A stretch of DNA of 64,000 nt from Cordylochernes scorpioides (GCA_030710605.1 CP092865.1:139399505-139463504); one strand, 5' to 3'; shown: positions 1-11,855, counted from the stretch's first letter. The notes: a model not told the origin generated them from the sequence alone. Made by a program: numbers and translations.

Positions 1-235
1 ATCAACTTTTTGGCAATGTTACAAGAAAATAAGACTTAATCCAAATAAATTAATAGTATCTGACTTTTGTTAACAGCATTGTTACCATCATTGGACAAAA
101 GAATTAATGATTTATTCACATTTATTCTTTTGTCTGATGATGATAACAGCGCTGTTACCAAAACGTCACACACTATTAATTTATTTGGATTAAGTTTTAT
201 TTTCTTTGTAGCTATATAATCTATAATCCAAATTT
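1..235. mobile_element. Family-K palindromic element, cut by the window start
   Basis: The plus-strand motif at 134-167 has CTGATGA and helix II, but AAAA replaces GAAA, so it should be inactive. The left arm is more decayed. Confidence 0.6.
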
Positions 236-528
236 TGCTTCACCATTTTTGGCAATGTGTTTCTTTCTTTACATATATCATTATTGGATGAGAGGGCTTG
301 GCTCATCAGTGATGAACCCTCCTATACTATTGTATTGGATTGGTTTTCTTATATACCCTGTATTTATTAAGAAAGGAAGATTAGGGGTGTTTAGGGAACC
401 TATGGTCATAAGCTTACTATCATAAGTCTTGTTTAGTTAGTTGTGTCGATTTATGCAACAGTAGCTATGTAGGACTCTATTTACATATCTCTGCTCATTA
501 CATCTATGGAAACCATAAGACAAAAACT

Positions 529-890
529 CTTCTTCTTTCTTATCTCTACTCAATCATATTAGGGTGTCAAGCTTGTAAAGCTTTACACTTTTAATAGATG
601 AGGTGAAGTAGAATGCGTCTGCCTTTGTCATTAAGACTGGGAGCACTACTCAGTGGCAGGCCGACTTAGCTCCATAATAAATGGCCGCCTCTGACATGAG
701 AAACAGACGCCATGTGCAGTTGCTCCTAACATGGAGTACAAACACTGCTCATCCTGTATCCCTGGATTAGGAGCCCTTACAGGGTACTATCAGCCGGGCC
801 AGCTGAGCCCAGGTTTTTTACCGAGCTTGTTACTGCTCCCCCTCCCTCTTTTTCATCCGGGCTTGAAACCGGCAAAGGCGGAGTTACAAA
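529..890 (-). mobile_element. SINE-A element
   Basis: Reverse-oriented, tail cttcttctttcttatctcta at the left and ggcaaaggcggagtt at the right. Confidence 0.7.
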
Positions 891-1324
891 AACTTTTTTT
901 TTTTTTTTTAAATGATGACCCAGCATGCCAGCCCTGTATTTTCTCAACTTTTTTTTTTCACTCCTCACACAAGAATTCTCTGGAAGAGCAACTATTCTTC
1001 TCAAAAAGCAGTCACTATTCTCTTTATACAATACTGGAGCTATTAATGGGTGCTATAATATGTGGAAGCTTTGAATTGATCCTCTATGGATTTTATAAGG
1101 CCAGCGACCCACATAATTCCAAATATGTAAACAAAGACTACTTCTACTCATCTCATATTTCTTTCTTTCTGTTACTGTAAAGCCTGTAGAAGGATGTCCG
1201 AAAGCTTGCGAATAAAATTCATATAAGACACTCTTCTTCAATCACCGTTATATTTTGCTAAAGTTTACTTCTGACACATAATGAGAACAAATGGTTTATA
1301 AAAGATGTTGATGTTGGGGAAATT

Positions 1325-1435
1325 GAAGGAAAAGAGGAAGACCTGCAATGAACTGGCTAGAAGAGGTCAAGAAAACTACCGGAAGGTCATTAGATGAGCT
1401 CTGAGTGATGGTCACTAGCAGATCAAATTGGACAT
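1325..1435 (+). pseudogene. Possible LINE ORF2 C-terminal tail
   Basis: MNWLEEVKKTTGRSLDEL then a stop and MVTSRSNW resembles the R-G-R-P...W-L-x-x-V...W tail of RTE/CR1-type LINEs. Too short to place. Confidence 0.4.
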
Positions 1436-1608
1436 TAGTTGTCCATATAGTCATCAAAAGTTGAACTTGATGGATGCTAACAATACAATCCCATTAGTTT
1501 CAGGCATGATTCAACTATACATCGGCAATAAATACAACAATAAATACACTTTTAGTTCTAAGAAAAAATATCAAGTTGTCTTAAAAAACTATTTTTCCTT
1601 ATTGATAA

Positions 1609-1799
1609 GGCACAATTTGGATTATAGATTATAAACACAAGGTAATAAGACCAAATCTAAATAAATAAACTGTGTGACGTTTCGGTAACAGCGTTGTTAC
1701 CATCTTCGGACAAAAGTACTGAAACTCATTCAGTTACCACGCTGTTTATTTATTTGGATTTGGTCTTATTACCTTGTGTTTATTTTTCCTTATCTGTTA
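1609..1799. mobile_element. Family-K palindromic element
   Basis: Begins ggcacaatttggattatag, with arms around ggtaataagaccaaatc. The minus-strand hammerhead (1676-1711) has CCGAAGA, a change at core U4, but otherwise good helix II and GAAACGTC. A further fragment lies at 1880-1970. Confidence 0.6.
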
Positions 1800-2091
1800 T
1801 CTTGTTTAAACACTTGATAACAGTACTATTTAAGAACTTGCTGTGATATTTTTTCTATTATTATAATATTATTTTCAATGCTGTTTTCGAAACGTCACAC
1901 ACTAATAAATTATTTGGATTAGGTCTTATTTTCTTGTATTATTATTCTATAATCCAAATTGTGATTTATCATCGGCAATAAAAAAAAAAAAAAACTTGCA
2001 TCACTCAGAAATATCCAATTTTAATAAAAATACACAAGATAATCAGACCTAATCCAAATTGTACCTTATTATTTAATAAAAATATGATATA

Positions 2092-2272
2092 CAGTAGAAC
2101 CTCCATGAGAGAACACTCCCACTAGAGGACACCTCTCTATAAAGGATAGTTTTCATTTTCAAAATTCAACATATTTCTTATTTTGCAAATCTCTAGTAAG
2201 AAGACGCCTCCCTCTATAGAACACTTTGGGTCTGCAATTAGGTGTTGTCTTTAACAGGGAGGTAATTCTACT
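2092..2272 (+). mobile_element. MITE family B (pogo-like ends)
   Basis: Begins CAGTAGAACCTCCATGAGAG after TA and ends in the complementary sequence. It shares the inner phrases of the other family-B copies. It is short and non-coding. Confidence 0.75.
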
Positions 2273-2766
2273 ATAAAGAGACAAAATGTGTTGAAATTTT
2301 TCCAATAATATTGCCACGTGGAAAATTAGGAAAAACAAACTTCAGGATGACACAGCAATTCATTTAATGTAAGCACAAATTAAAACTAATAAAATAACAG
2401 AGAGGCAATGAGAAAATTGTACAGTATATCAAAATACAAATATCAAAATTAAAAATCTTTTCATAGAATAATAAATAATCTGCTACAATATTTTCTAAAA
2501 GTATTAATAACACCATTTATAAAGACTCCCCTTATTTGCATGCATATGGTCACTTTTTTAAAAATGAGTGTCAAAAATTATCAAGTTGCATATCTTGATC
2601 TCACCCCAGCTGTAGTCACAGCACATCCCCACCTGTCTGTCACCATCATGTGACCTTGTCTCAGCTGCTTCTTATCTTTGTTTACTTTTCTGTCTGCTTA
2701 TCTGCTAACCCTAATTTGTCAGATTTAGCTTAGTATAACCTCATTGTTTAATTTTATTATAATATA

Positions 2767-3137
2767 CACTTGTAGACAAAACTTAAAGAAGTGCAAAGTC
2801 TTTGATGTCACCAGTGAGCTTTTTTTATTATTTTAAGATACAGAGACAATATTGTTTACACTTGGTTATCTCGTATGTCTTCAATAAAGGTCACTGTTCA
2901 TGATAAAATTGTGAAAAACTACAAAATATTTCCTCACAATGAAATTCTTTTTATTTTAAATTGCTAACTTTCAAGTGATAATCACTTGAAAGCTAGCAAT
3001 TTGAAATAGAAAGAATCTCATTGTGAGGAAATATTTTGTAATTTTAAAGGTCACTGTGTATCATACATCTTTCAGTTATTTCTGAATCCCAATATATTTG
3101 CTAAAAGATAAAACTTCTCTAATTTTGCTCATGAGTG
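2767..3137 (+). mobile_element. MITE family E (Tc1/mariner type), interrupted
   Basis: The ends (cacttgtagacaaaacttaa and tgctcatgagtg) with TA resemble the intact copy at 43764-43970. A 148-bp palindrome is inserted at 2898-3045 with a 12-bp duplication. Confidence 0.75.
2898..3045. repeat. 148-bp palindrome inserted in MITE E
   Basis: The two halves are reverse complements (outer sequence acaaaatatttcctcacaat) meeting at ttcaagtgataatcacttga. Flanking duplicates aaaggtcactgt lie at 2886-2897 and 3046-3057. The Penelope-like element at 39817 sits at the same position in another MITE E copy. Confidence 0.85.
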
Positions 3138-4144
3138 TATATGCATATAAAATTATTTTATTTTAAAAATAAACATGCGTCTATATTTCTTATAACAGAT
3201 ATCACGCTAAAATGCAGCATATAACCTCTTTAATTGAACTGAAAATTCTAACCCCTTGGGGTGTTGAATTATGGAATTTGGACTGTATTAATTGAATCAA
3301 TGTTGAATTCTCTGACCTATAATTTTCATATTTTGAGGCACTTTTATCATGTGCAAATTTGTATTGAACTTGGATAAGCATTTCTGGGGTAAGTAAGGAG
3401 TGTGATGTTTGTAAGTGTTTATTTTAAAAGTTGTTGGGAGAGCTTTATTTTTGGAGTGATTGTGACCTCAAAGAAGGCTGAAATCTAAAAATTCAGATTC
3501 AACCTTAAACTCTGTTGATATCTATAAAGATTGAAAATTTGTTATATTTTTTTGTATGATTTAAATCTTATCCTACAATTTTCCTTACCTTTCTTTTTTT
3601 TTTTATTAATTGCAAAAGGTAATTTCACAAATACAATTAATATATATGATGTATTTCTACTATAGATGTGTGAAAAATTAGCAGTCGTTTGTGGCTGTCT
3701 CCACCTCAATCATCTCTCTCTCTTTATTTTCCAAATCTTTTATACAAAAACAAAATTTACATACATGTTAACTGCTTTAAAATTTACATAATAAAAAATT
3801 CATATTGTACAATTGAATTTAGAGATTTTGGTTTTATTTGCATACATAAAATTGAATTTAAGGAAATGAGAGGGAGAGAGAAACTATGAACAAAGCTAAA
3901 CTGGAAATTTACTTTCTATCATTCAAAATGTATCATATATATATGCCGTAAAGTTTCCATGAGAAACAATAGCAAAAAATATGGCTAAGCCCAATTTCTC
4001 CTAGAGATCCTGGACTGTTCCAATTGAAAGACTCCTCATGACTTGGGCTGACAGTCTCTGATAAGAAGAGACCACTACCTCCAGGAGACACCAGTTTTAG
4101 CCATGTTTCTAGGCTTCTCATTGGGAGACTGTATATCAAGAGTA

Positions 4145-4328
4145 CAGTAGAACTACCTCCCTGTAAAGGACAACACCTAATTACAGAGCCAAAGTGTCCT
4201 TTAGGGAGAGGTATCCTCTTACCGGAGAGTTGCTAAATAGTAAAAATGGTAATTTTGCAAATGAAAACTGTCCTTTGTAGAGAGGGGTTGTCTTCTAGCG
4301 TGAGTGTCCTCTCATGGAGGTTCTACTG
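4145..4328 (-). mobile_element. MITE family B
   Basis: About 184 bp, from CAGTAGAAC to GTTCTACTG, with TA on both sides. It reads in reverse of the copy at 2092. Confidence 0.8.
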
Positions 4329-4408
4329 TATTTCTATTATTTTATGCATTTAAAAAAAATTTACAACCGGCTATGTTTCTACAGGTAAACTCCGTATAAT
4401 TGGTACAA

Positions 4409-4520
4409 TTGTATAACGAATCACAAGTTTTTACGAAGGAGCTTCTTTTATTGTCACAATCATTGTACCATAGTACAATAAAAGAAGCTCCTTCGTAAAA
4501 ACTTGTGATTCGTTATACAA
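4409..4520. repeat. Perfect 46-bp inverted repeat (hairpin)
   Basis: Arms 4409-4454 and 4475-4520 are exact reverse complements (ttgtataacgaatcacaagt...), separated by 20 bp. Likely a small foldback element. Confidence 0.8.
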
Positions 4521-5115
4521 CTGGCTATGTGTTGAATTTTTTTTTTTCTTTCTCAATAAGCCTTGCAATGTTAACTAAATATGCTCTTATTTAATCTTAC
4601 ATAGGCAATTGATAAGTTTTTACCAAATGGAGATAAGTGTATGCAAGACAACTCTCCAAAGCAACAACTAACAGCTATATAGTCACTTTGTTGTGAGAAC
4701 CAGTCGGTATCAAAGCTGCATCACACTCCATCTTCATGTCATCAATCTTCCCCTGGAAGTGGATCTCTTGCTTGTTCAAGGAGCACTTTGGTACTTAGGG
4801 GTCTCAGGCTATGGATTTTGTGAAAGTTTATACCCAGGGGCATTGTTGGTTGGTCTGCTATATTTCTACTTCTTTGAACATAGCACGGTTCAGGCATTTC
4901 TCTGGCTTCTCAAAGTCATTGGATGAGACCAGGCCAATTTCCTAACCTATATATAGTCATGCACATGTTGTGAGGACGAATCAACGTCAAAGTTGCATTG
5001 TGCGCCATCTTCATACCATCACTAGCCAACCTTCACCATTGAACATGCTGCTATCCATAGGCCTGTTATTATCCCAGTAATATGGCAGAGATACATGTGT
5101 GTGTGTGTGATGCAG

Positions 5116-5279
5116 GAAGTACATCCATGAGCGCAAGACCCACAACCTGAAGGTGCCGTACTTTGTGAAAGATAACTTCCTGGCGGAGCACCAGGGGGAC
5201 ATCCGGCGTATAGAGATGGAGGTGGAGGAGGAGCGGTTACAGAACCTGCGGGCCTCCTGCTTCAAGGAGGAGAACCACA
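5116..5279 (+). CDS. DNAJB12-like: DnaJ-B12/B14-like co-chaperone, penultimate coding exon (partial gene)
   Basis: This exon encodes part of the C-terminal DUF1977 region of DNAJB12/DNAJB14-type proteins, ER-membrane Hsp70 co-chaperones that work in membrane-protein quality control. What is seen: after an acceptor (gtgatgcag) the frame reads KYIHERKTHNLKVPYFVKD and then a stretch ending NLRASCFKEENH. This lines up with the family pattern of a V-Y-Y/F-V motif, an acidic linker and NLRxxCxKE. The exon enters with one base of a split codon and ends with one base before a good donor (gtgagt at 5280). The J domain, membrane segment and start are not in view and probably lie upstream of the window. 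The next exon is at 8593, after a 3.3-kb intron full of repeats. The frame is open throughout and the exon looks functional. Confidence 0.82.
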
Positions 5280-5629
5280 GTGAGTTGGCATCTGATGTTG
5301 GACACCACCACCACAGGACTTTGTGGAGTTAACTCTCACAATGCCACTAGAATATACCAGCAGTGGCCCCATGGTGGATGTTCTGAATTTCCCAAAGCTG
5401 GTGTTGTGGCTTATCACCAAGCTGTGATTGCGCTAGTTTGCACAGAGGGTCAAATACATGGCATATTGGTTGTTTTTTTTTGTCTTTTTTAATGGTAGAG
5501 GTAACTGTTCTATTTTACATAATCTAAATGAGATGAGGTCTATATACACTTTGAATCATTATAGATAAGAATCATAAGATGAAAAAATCTAATTCATTGG
5601 ATTGGGTCATCTCTTATGATGATAATCTA

Positions 5630-5925
5630 TATAATTCATAAACACAAAGTAATAGACCAAATCCAAATAAATAAATAGTGCATGACATTTCGGTAACAGC
5701 ATTGTTACCATCTTCAGACAAAAGTACTGAATGAGAAATTTTACCACAGCATGGTTTAAATAGTTACTGTTATCAAGTGTTTAAACCATGCTGTGGTAAA
5801 ATTTTTCATTCAATACTTTTGTCCGAAGATGGTAACAACGCTGTTACCGAAATGTCATGCACTATTTATTTGGATTTGGTCTTGTTACCTTGTAGTTCTA
5901 ATCTATAATCCAAATTGTGCATTAT
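5630..5925. mobile_element. Family-K palindromic element with two hammerhead motifs
   Basis: The left arm carries a minus-strand core (5684-5717: CTGAAGA, GGTAAC/GTTACC, GAAATGTC). The right arm copy (about 5817-5862) has CCGAAGA, losing core U4. The centre shares ttaccacagcatggtttaaa in both orientations. It lies in the DnaJ-like intron. Confidence 0.7.
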
Positions 5926-6214
5926 CTATATAATGCATATTGTACCTCTCCACCTTGATATACAGCAGAGTCTCCCATGAGTGAATCTCTTGAGTGACCA
6001 CCCCTCTAAAACAAAAATAAACTTCCATACTATAAGGCATCTCCCATGAATGACCATCTTCGTGAACGGCCATCTTCGTACCACTAAATATATATTTTTT
6101 GGTCTCTCATGAGGCACTATTAAAAAAAATAAAAATTGAAAATAAAGATGGAAATTTTTCTGGGAGGAAATTGATCTATATATATATAAATAAATAAAGG
6201 TCACCTCTCCCAGG

Positions 6215-6700
6215 GTAAAATTAAGCGCTATCTATTGAATGTCTCCACAAACTGGTGGACTCTGGTCGGTGACACAACACCAGCTTTGACAAACTGAGAA
6301 ACATCCACCTAAAGACCATGGTTTCGGACTAATGGCCCTTCTCAATCCAGGGTAGACTTTATTTAATGAGATCCACAAGGGGTCAAATGGAATCTTCACA
6401 AAATGCCCAAAATGTATTTAGCTAGTAAAGTAGCTAGGCCAAAATAGACCCATGTTTCTATATTTTGTTCATAGATTTGGCCCAACCACCGTACCAGCTT
6501 AACACCTCTTGCAGATTGTGAAGATTTCATTTGATCCCTTGTGGATTTCATTGAATAAAGACCGCCCTAGACTGACGAGGGCCATTAGCCTGAAACCATG
6601 GTCTCTAGGTGGACGCTTTTCAGTTTGCCAAAGCTGGTGTTGTGGCTTTGTCACTGACCTGAGGTCACTAATTTGAGGAGACATTCAGCGCTTAGTTTTA
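6215..6700. mobile_element. Family-H palindromic element carrying hammerheads
   Basis: The left arm (6215-6400) and the right arm (6500-6700) are diverged reverse complements sharing cacaacaccagctttg and gaccatggttt. The right arm holds an intact hammerhead, the left a decayed one. Related copies are near 21800, 31190, 43180, 45690 and 53030. Confidence 0.65.
6561..6615 (+). ncRNA. Type I hammerhead ribozyme, complete core
   Basis: CTGACGA at 6572-6578, helix II with GGGC/GCCT around CATTA (6579-6591), GAAA at 6592-6595, helix III ACC-AT-GGT, and predicted cleavage after C6603 (GUC). Helix I: CCTAGA (6566-6571) pairs with TCTAGG (6604-6609). All invariant hammerhead nucleotides (C3 U4 G5 A6 N7 G8 A9; G12 A13 A14; UH) are present. 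Helix III is very short, as in ribozymes that work best as dimers. A decayed partner lies in inverted orientation near 6305-6350. Confidence 0.78.
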
Positions 6701-6849
6701 GCGTCTGTTTTTTCGGTAGATCCGATCTTTTATTTTTATATATAGTTTGAAAATTAAGGTTAAAAAAAATAATAAATTCAAGAATATTAAAGGAAAATTT
6801 TTTAAATTTTAAATATTTTGAGACACAATTATCAAGTGTTTTTTTAAAC

Positions 6850-7310
6850 AAAGAACTATACCCACTTTGTCATTTCAACATCTCATTTTGTTTTATAATC
6901 ATTTCTTATATAATTTATTAAATTGTGAATAGAGGTTTCAAACTTTTTTATTTTAAAGATTGTTCTAATAATGTCATCATTTGTGGTGTTAGTGCTTGAC
7001 AAATTGCAAAATAATTAGATATTGTTATAAAACCTAATTTAAAAAAATCTGATCAAGACAAGAAAACTATAAATCATTTACTTTTTTTTTCTTCTTTTAA
7101 ATGGGTTATGGAGTAATGAAATGGTTAATATGTTAATGTACAAATGATTTTACGATAATACAATCCAAAATATTTCCAATATCAGGTCCATCACTTTAAA
7201 AAAGCTCTTTTTTTTCTTCCCCAAAATAATTTAAAGCTTCGATGACCCACTGTCACTCTTTTCAAGAAATTCTATTATGATAAGCTTATTTGATGCCAAG
7301 TTTTGAATGG
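6850..7310. other. No feature seen (DnaJ-like intron)
   Basis: AT-rich intron sequence; nothing recognisable on either strand. Confidence 0.6.
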
Positions 7311-7499
7311 TATGATATTTAAAACCCATGTAGAGCATGCAGCACATCGATAATGAAACACTGGAATAAAATATAAAAAAAATAGGTTGTGAAATAAGTC
7401 AATTTCAACTCAATTATAGAGCCAACCTTCAAAATGGCATTTTCCATAGAATGTCTACTTATCATACTTATGTAAGGGTACAAAAATAAACAAGAACTG

Positions 7500-7840
7500 G
7501 AGGATCCCCCACTTTTGCACAGTTGGCACAGTGGAGTGAACCCAGGAGGAGCTCTGAACATCAGAAATAGACAGCATCAAACAACACTAACAAGATTTAG
7601 AACAGGCCATCTCAAGAAGCCATTAAAAATAGAAAAAATTAACAAAGCTACCCCTCTTGCCCAAAATGTAGCTTGGCACCTGTAGCTCCAGAACACATTT
7701 TGGCTTGCATTAGATGCACTAAACAGGACCTTTGGGAGAGGCCGCTGCTCATCATAAAACAGCTCGAGGAGCATGAACTAATGGAATTCGTGTAATCTTT
7801 ACACAAGGGGATACGAAACAACCTGTAAGGTTACATAAAG
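7500..7840 (+). pseudogene. LINE ORF2 C-terminal fragment, DnaJ-like intron
   Basis: Reads NRQHQTTLTRFRTGHL and further pieces homologous to 10885-11211, with frame breaks. The 3' end is cacaaggggatacgaaac. Confidence 0.65.
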
Positions 7841-8221
7841 TATAAATATTATATTCGTTCTAATAAAAGATACGCAGCCCTTGAAGCTTTGTTTTTATTC
7901 ATTTAATAAAGGATAAAGTAAAACACTCTGTGTTTGGGATGAAAGAATTGATCCTGACATGACTGAGTCTCCAATAAGAGACCAGGGGTTGCAGTGGTTT
8001 TTTTAGGCTGCCTTTCATGGGAGACTCTACTGTACATCAATACACCTACAAGACTCCCAGGAGAGATTGTGATTTCTAAAGGGAAGAATCTTATCAGGTT
8101 CAATGAGTTCAGGATCTGAGAGAAGCTCTCGTCTCTATTCTGTTTGTTGTTGTTTCTTATCCCCTTGTGTAAAGATTACACGAATTCCATGAGTTCATGC
8201 TCCTCAAACTGTCTCTATTCT

Positions 8222-8545
8222 TTTTTTTTTTGCTTATCCCTACTACACATGGTACAGGCCAAGGTAATCATGGTGGGTAGAAGTAGATGACTGCTTATAC
8301 TGTAAGTGCACCACATGTCTACACATGTGAAAAGCAGTTCAACTTTACACTTACAAATCTGCCTGAGCCCCGTTTGGTTACTTGCACTTGCTGGTGGGGT
8401 TGGACTTTTGCAAGAATCGGGGGCCATTGGAGCATTTTTTTTTTTTTTTTTCAAACAGAAAAGTGTTTAATGCGGGAATCTAACTCTGGTCGTAGCGGTC
8501 GAAAACCAACGGTTTAGACCATCCTTCCACCGACATCTCTATCCT
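8222..8545 (-). mobile_element. SINE-1 (tRNA-derived), full length, next to the DnaJ last exon
   Basis: On the minus strand the head has a box-A-like ATGGTCTAAACCGTTGG and, in other copies, box B GGTTCGATTCC. The body has cagtaaaagcag-type sequence and the tail ends gggataagcaaaaaaa. RNA polymerase III internal promoters are expected of this class. Confidence 0.8.
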
Positions 8546-8592
8546 AACAGGTTCAAATGTTGTGGATATAACAGTAGGCTTGTGTGCTACAG

Positions 8593-8705
8593 AACGGAAC
8601 CTGATGGCGCGAGCCGCCCTGTTTGGAGACCAAGACATAAAGCAGAAGTCTAAGCTCATTAGGACTCCATCCTGCGAACTCCTGCGAGAGATCTTGCAAC
8701 ACTGA
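8593..8705 (+). CDS. DNAJB12-like: DnaJ-B12/B14-like co-chaperone, terminal coding exon and stop
   Basis: Last 37 codons of the gene begun at 5116. The acceptor ctacag at 8587-8592 supplies the two bases that complete the codon left open by the exon at 5116-5279, giving Lys. The peptide continues RNLMARAALFGDQDIKQKSK, then RTPSC and LLREILQH before TGA at 8703-8705. Joined to the previous exon, the spacing from CFKEENH to ALFGD matches the family spacing from CWKE to the aromatic-F-G-D motif with no gap, and TPSC near the end is also a family feature. Two other AG dinucleotides upstream are in phase but would add residues the family lacks. A tRNA-derived SINE ends about 47 bases before this exon. 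Confidence 0.85.
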
Positions 8706-9700
8706 TTGTAAATACCCCGACATGTTGCCCCCAGCATTCCCCCTTCTCACTCGAGGGAGATTTCACCGCCAGGTTCTATTTATTTCTTCTCCCCCCTCCT
8801 CTTTTTTTAACATCACTTCTTCTTCTTTCAATCTTCTTTTTTTACTAAAATTGTCTCTTTTTAAACACCACCTCAATCTTCTCTCTTTTTTTCCCCTGGC
8901 TACTCTAAAAAGTTTATATTTTAAAGAAATTAATTTATTCCTTTCTCATTTTTTAAAAGAAATTTTATATATGATCTTTGAAAGAATATTTTTCCAAGTC
9001 ATTAGTTCAGCTAATCTTCTTTCCCTTTCTTTCTTTTTTCAACTTGTGGATTGATCTTTTTTTTTTTTTTTTTTAAAGAAAAATTATGTGGGGATCCCTT
9101 TTTTTCTCTCCCTCTCTTTGTTTTTATACAAACCGACTCTTTTTTTTTTAAAGGTTTAAAAAAAAAAAATTAAAACTTCCAAAAAAAAAAGTTGGAAAAA
9201 AAAAATTGGAAAAATTTTTTGCTTATAATATTAGAATTTGTTGTAGTATTTGTTTTTTTTTTTTTTAAGTATAATTTATATTATATAAATATGATGGTAA
9301 ATATATATATATTATAATATATATAAAATGAAGAATACTATATATTTATTATTTGCCTCTACTACAAGAAATTGTATAGATTTTTTAATAAGCCACTACA
9401 AACCATTGTTATATAACTAAGCTCCTCCTCCTCCTACTATGCCCCTCCTCCCCTCCTCTATACTCTCCTCCCCTTCTTTATTCCAATAGAAGAGGTCTGT
9501 TGTTTGATTTGTTTTATCACACTTATTTTTACGTTGTTTCACCACTTCCGAGTTGTTTTGATCCAACTCTTATTCTCTCACCACTCTGCGATTTCTTTCT
9601 TTTTAAATTATTAAAATCTGACCCTAAATCCTCTCCCCCCCCCCCCCTCCTCCCCCCCTGCCCTACTCTTTGTTGTTTTCACATGAAAAGATTAAATAAA
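8706..9700 (+). other. Probable 3' UTR of the DnaJ-like gene, low complexity
   Basis: Pyrimidine-rich and A/T-rich sequence follows the DnaJ stop codon, with long T, A and C homopolymers and a short TA repeat near 9300. A canonical AATAAA sits at 9695-9700 and could be the polyadenylation signal, but the region is so A-rich that chance occurrence is likely. The short ORFs here are low-complexity translations and are not called as genes. Confidence 0.35.
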
Positions 9701-10139
9701 AAAAAAAAGTTTTTAAAAATGCTTAATATATATTTTTTGTTTTTTTAATTTTTGTTTTTACACACTTTTATGGTAATATATATATATGTGGTAGGCAGGC
9801 ACTATGCAGTCATAGGACCTAAAGTGGTTTCAGGGTTCAATGGGTAATGCAAAACGAGACAGGTTGGATGTCACCTTAGAGAAAGGCCAGCACTAAAGAT
9901 GTCGACAAGGTTCAGGAGGGTCTATGAGACGGAGAGATCTGTTTGTTGTCCGGCCGTCTGTCGGTGGTAGAGCGGAAGTAAAACAAACTAACTGATGGCC
10001 AAACTGGCGCATTGAATTGTATCTACATTTTGAGGCTATTACACTATTTATAATTATGGTACATATTAAAATCTAATGTATATTGAAATATATTACTACA
10101 TATATATATTTTAGAAATGATAATGGAAACAAACAATGA

Positions 10140-11215
10140 TTAATTGGGAATCCATGTATTTTTAAGATATAAAGTAGAAAAAAATATTTATCAGAAAAAA
10201 AATTCTTCATTCGAACCACTACAAAATGTTATTTTTAATGCCACTTTAAATGAATCCACCAACAAACAATACCAAAATCCAGAATACTTAAAACAATTAT
10301 CATTAGAAATAATTAATATAACATTCCTAAAAAAATGCAATAACTATCTATACCGATGGTAGCAGAGATGAGTTGGGACACACTGGCAGTGGCTGTCTCA
10401 TTAAAACCACAAATGGCATTGAGAAAATAAACAGAAGAAACCCAGATTTTTGCTCAGTCTTCAGATCAGAACTTATAGTCATCTATGAAGCCTTAAAATC
10501 CATCAGAAATACTAATTATCAAGATATCTGGATCCTTACTGATAGTAGAAGTGCCATACAACACTTGAGTCACACAGGGGAACTTGAGACAAAGTAAGTA
10601 GAAACATAATTGGTTATCTCCAGAAACTCGCAAAAATTTACCTTCAATGGATACCCTTACATGTTGGCATTTAAGGCAATGAAGCTGCTGATGAGCTAGC
10701 AAAAAAAAAGGCACAAAAGAACCCTTGCCACAGAAAAATAAACTTACTTTTAAATAAATAGAGACAGTAGCCAAAATAAACAAGAACTGGAGGATCCCAC
10801 CTAAGCACAGTTGGTACATCCCTGGAGCAGTAATGGCTACCCAGACCTCGAAGGTCCATAAGCCGGCACATTTGGTACAGTGGAGTGAACCCAGGAGGAG
10901 CTCTGAACCTCATAAATAGACAGCACCAAACAACACTAACAAGATTTAGAACAGGCCATCTCAAGCCATTGAAGATAGAAAATAATAACAAAATCTACCC
11001 CACTTGTCCAAAATGTAGCTTGGCACCTGCAGCTCCAGAACACATTTTAACTTGTATTACATGCACTAAACAGGACCTTTGGAAGAGGCTGCTGCTTATC
11101 ATAAAACAGCTCGAGGAGCATGAACTCATGGAATTCTTGCAATCTTTACACAAGGGGATAAGAAACAACAACAGAAGGCACAATTTATTTGATAGATTAG
11201 AAACAAGGTAATAAT
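10140..11215 (+). pseudogene. LINE ORF2 fragment (RNase H and C-terminus, I-like clade)
   Basis: The conceptual reading gives YTDGS, then a helix with VFRSELIVIYEALKSI and ILTDSRSAIQHL (RNase H catalytic residues), HVGIxGNEAADELAKKK, and then TRFRTGHLKPL and PTCPKC...PEHILTC (C-terminal zinc knuckle). Several frameshifts and stops interrupt it. The 3' end ggggataagaaacaacaaca recurs in five other fragments. RNase H at this place suggests the I/LOA/R1 group. Confidence 0.75.
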
Positions 11216-11335
11216 AATGTGACATTTTGGTAGCAGTGTTGTTACTGATTAAGTACTTTTGTCTGATGATGGTAACAATGCTTTTACAGAAAACATCACA
11301 CCCTATATATTTGGTCTTATTCCCTTATATACACA
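11205..11335. mobile_element. Family-K fragment with decayed hammerhead
   Basis: CTGATGA at about 11261, but helix II and the GAAA region are altered (ttttacagaaaac). It follows the LINE fragment directly. Confidence 0.5.
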
Positions 11336-11499
11336 TAAGAAATTGCCATTAAAGCACAAATGTTTCCCTTCAAATAAAATAAACTTATATCTTTATTGCG
11401 ATGATAAAATATTGGGAGGGCTTGGCTTATAAGTAATAACTCCTCCCAAAGGTTTCGCCAATTCAATCTTGCAGATCACTTTTTAAAGCAACTCCGCCT

Positions 11500-11855
11500 T
11501 TGCCGGTCCCAAGCCCGGATGAAAAAGGAGGGGGGGAGCAGTAACAAGCTCACTAAAAAACCTGGGCTCAGCTGGCCCGGCTGATAGTACCCTGTAAGGA
11601 CTCCTAATCCAGGGATACAGGATGAGGAGCGTTTGTACTCCATGTTAGGAGAAGCTGCACATGGTGTATGTTCCTCATGTCAGAGGCGGCCATTTCTTTT
11701 GGAGCTAAGTTGGCCTGCCACTGAGTAGTGCTCCCAGTCTTAATGACAAAGGCAGACGCATTCTACTTCACCCAGTCATGATAGTTGTCAAGTCTCAAGT
11801 TCTCCAAGCTTGATACCCTAATATGATTGAGTGGAGATAAGAAAGAAGAAGAAGA
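11500..11855 (+). mobile_element. SINE-A / LINE-tail element
   Basis: Begins near gcctttgccggtcccaagcc and ends gagtggagataagaaagaag. The 3' part matches the 3' end of the LINE fragment at 16515-16860, so it is probably mobilised by that LINE. The gccggtcccaagcccgg block resembles sequence seen in RTE-type elements, from memory only. Confidence 0.7.
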
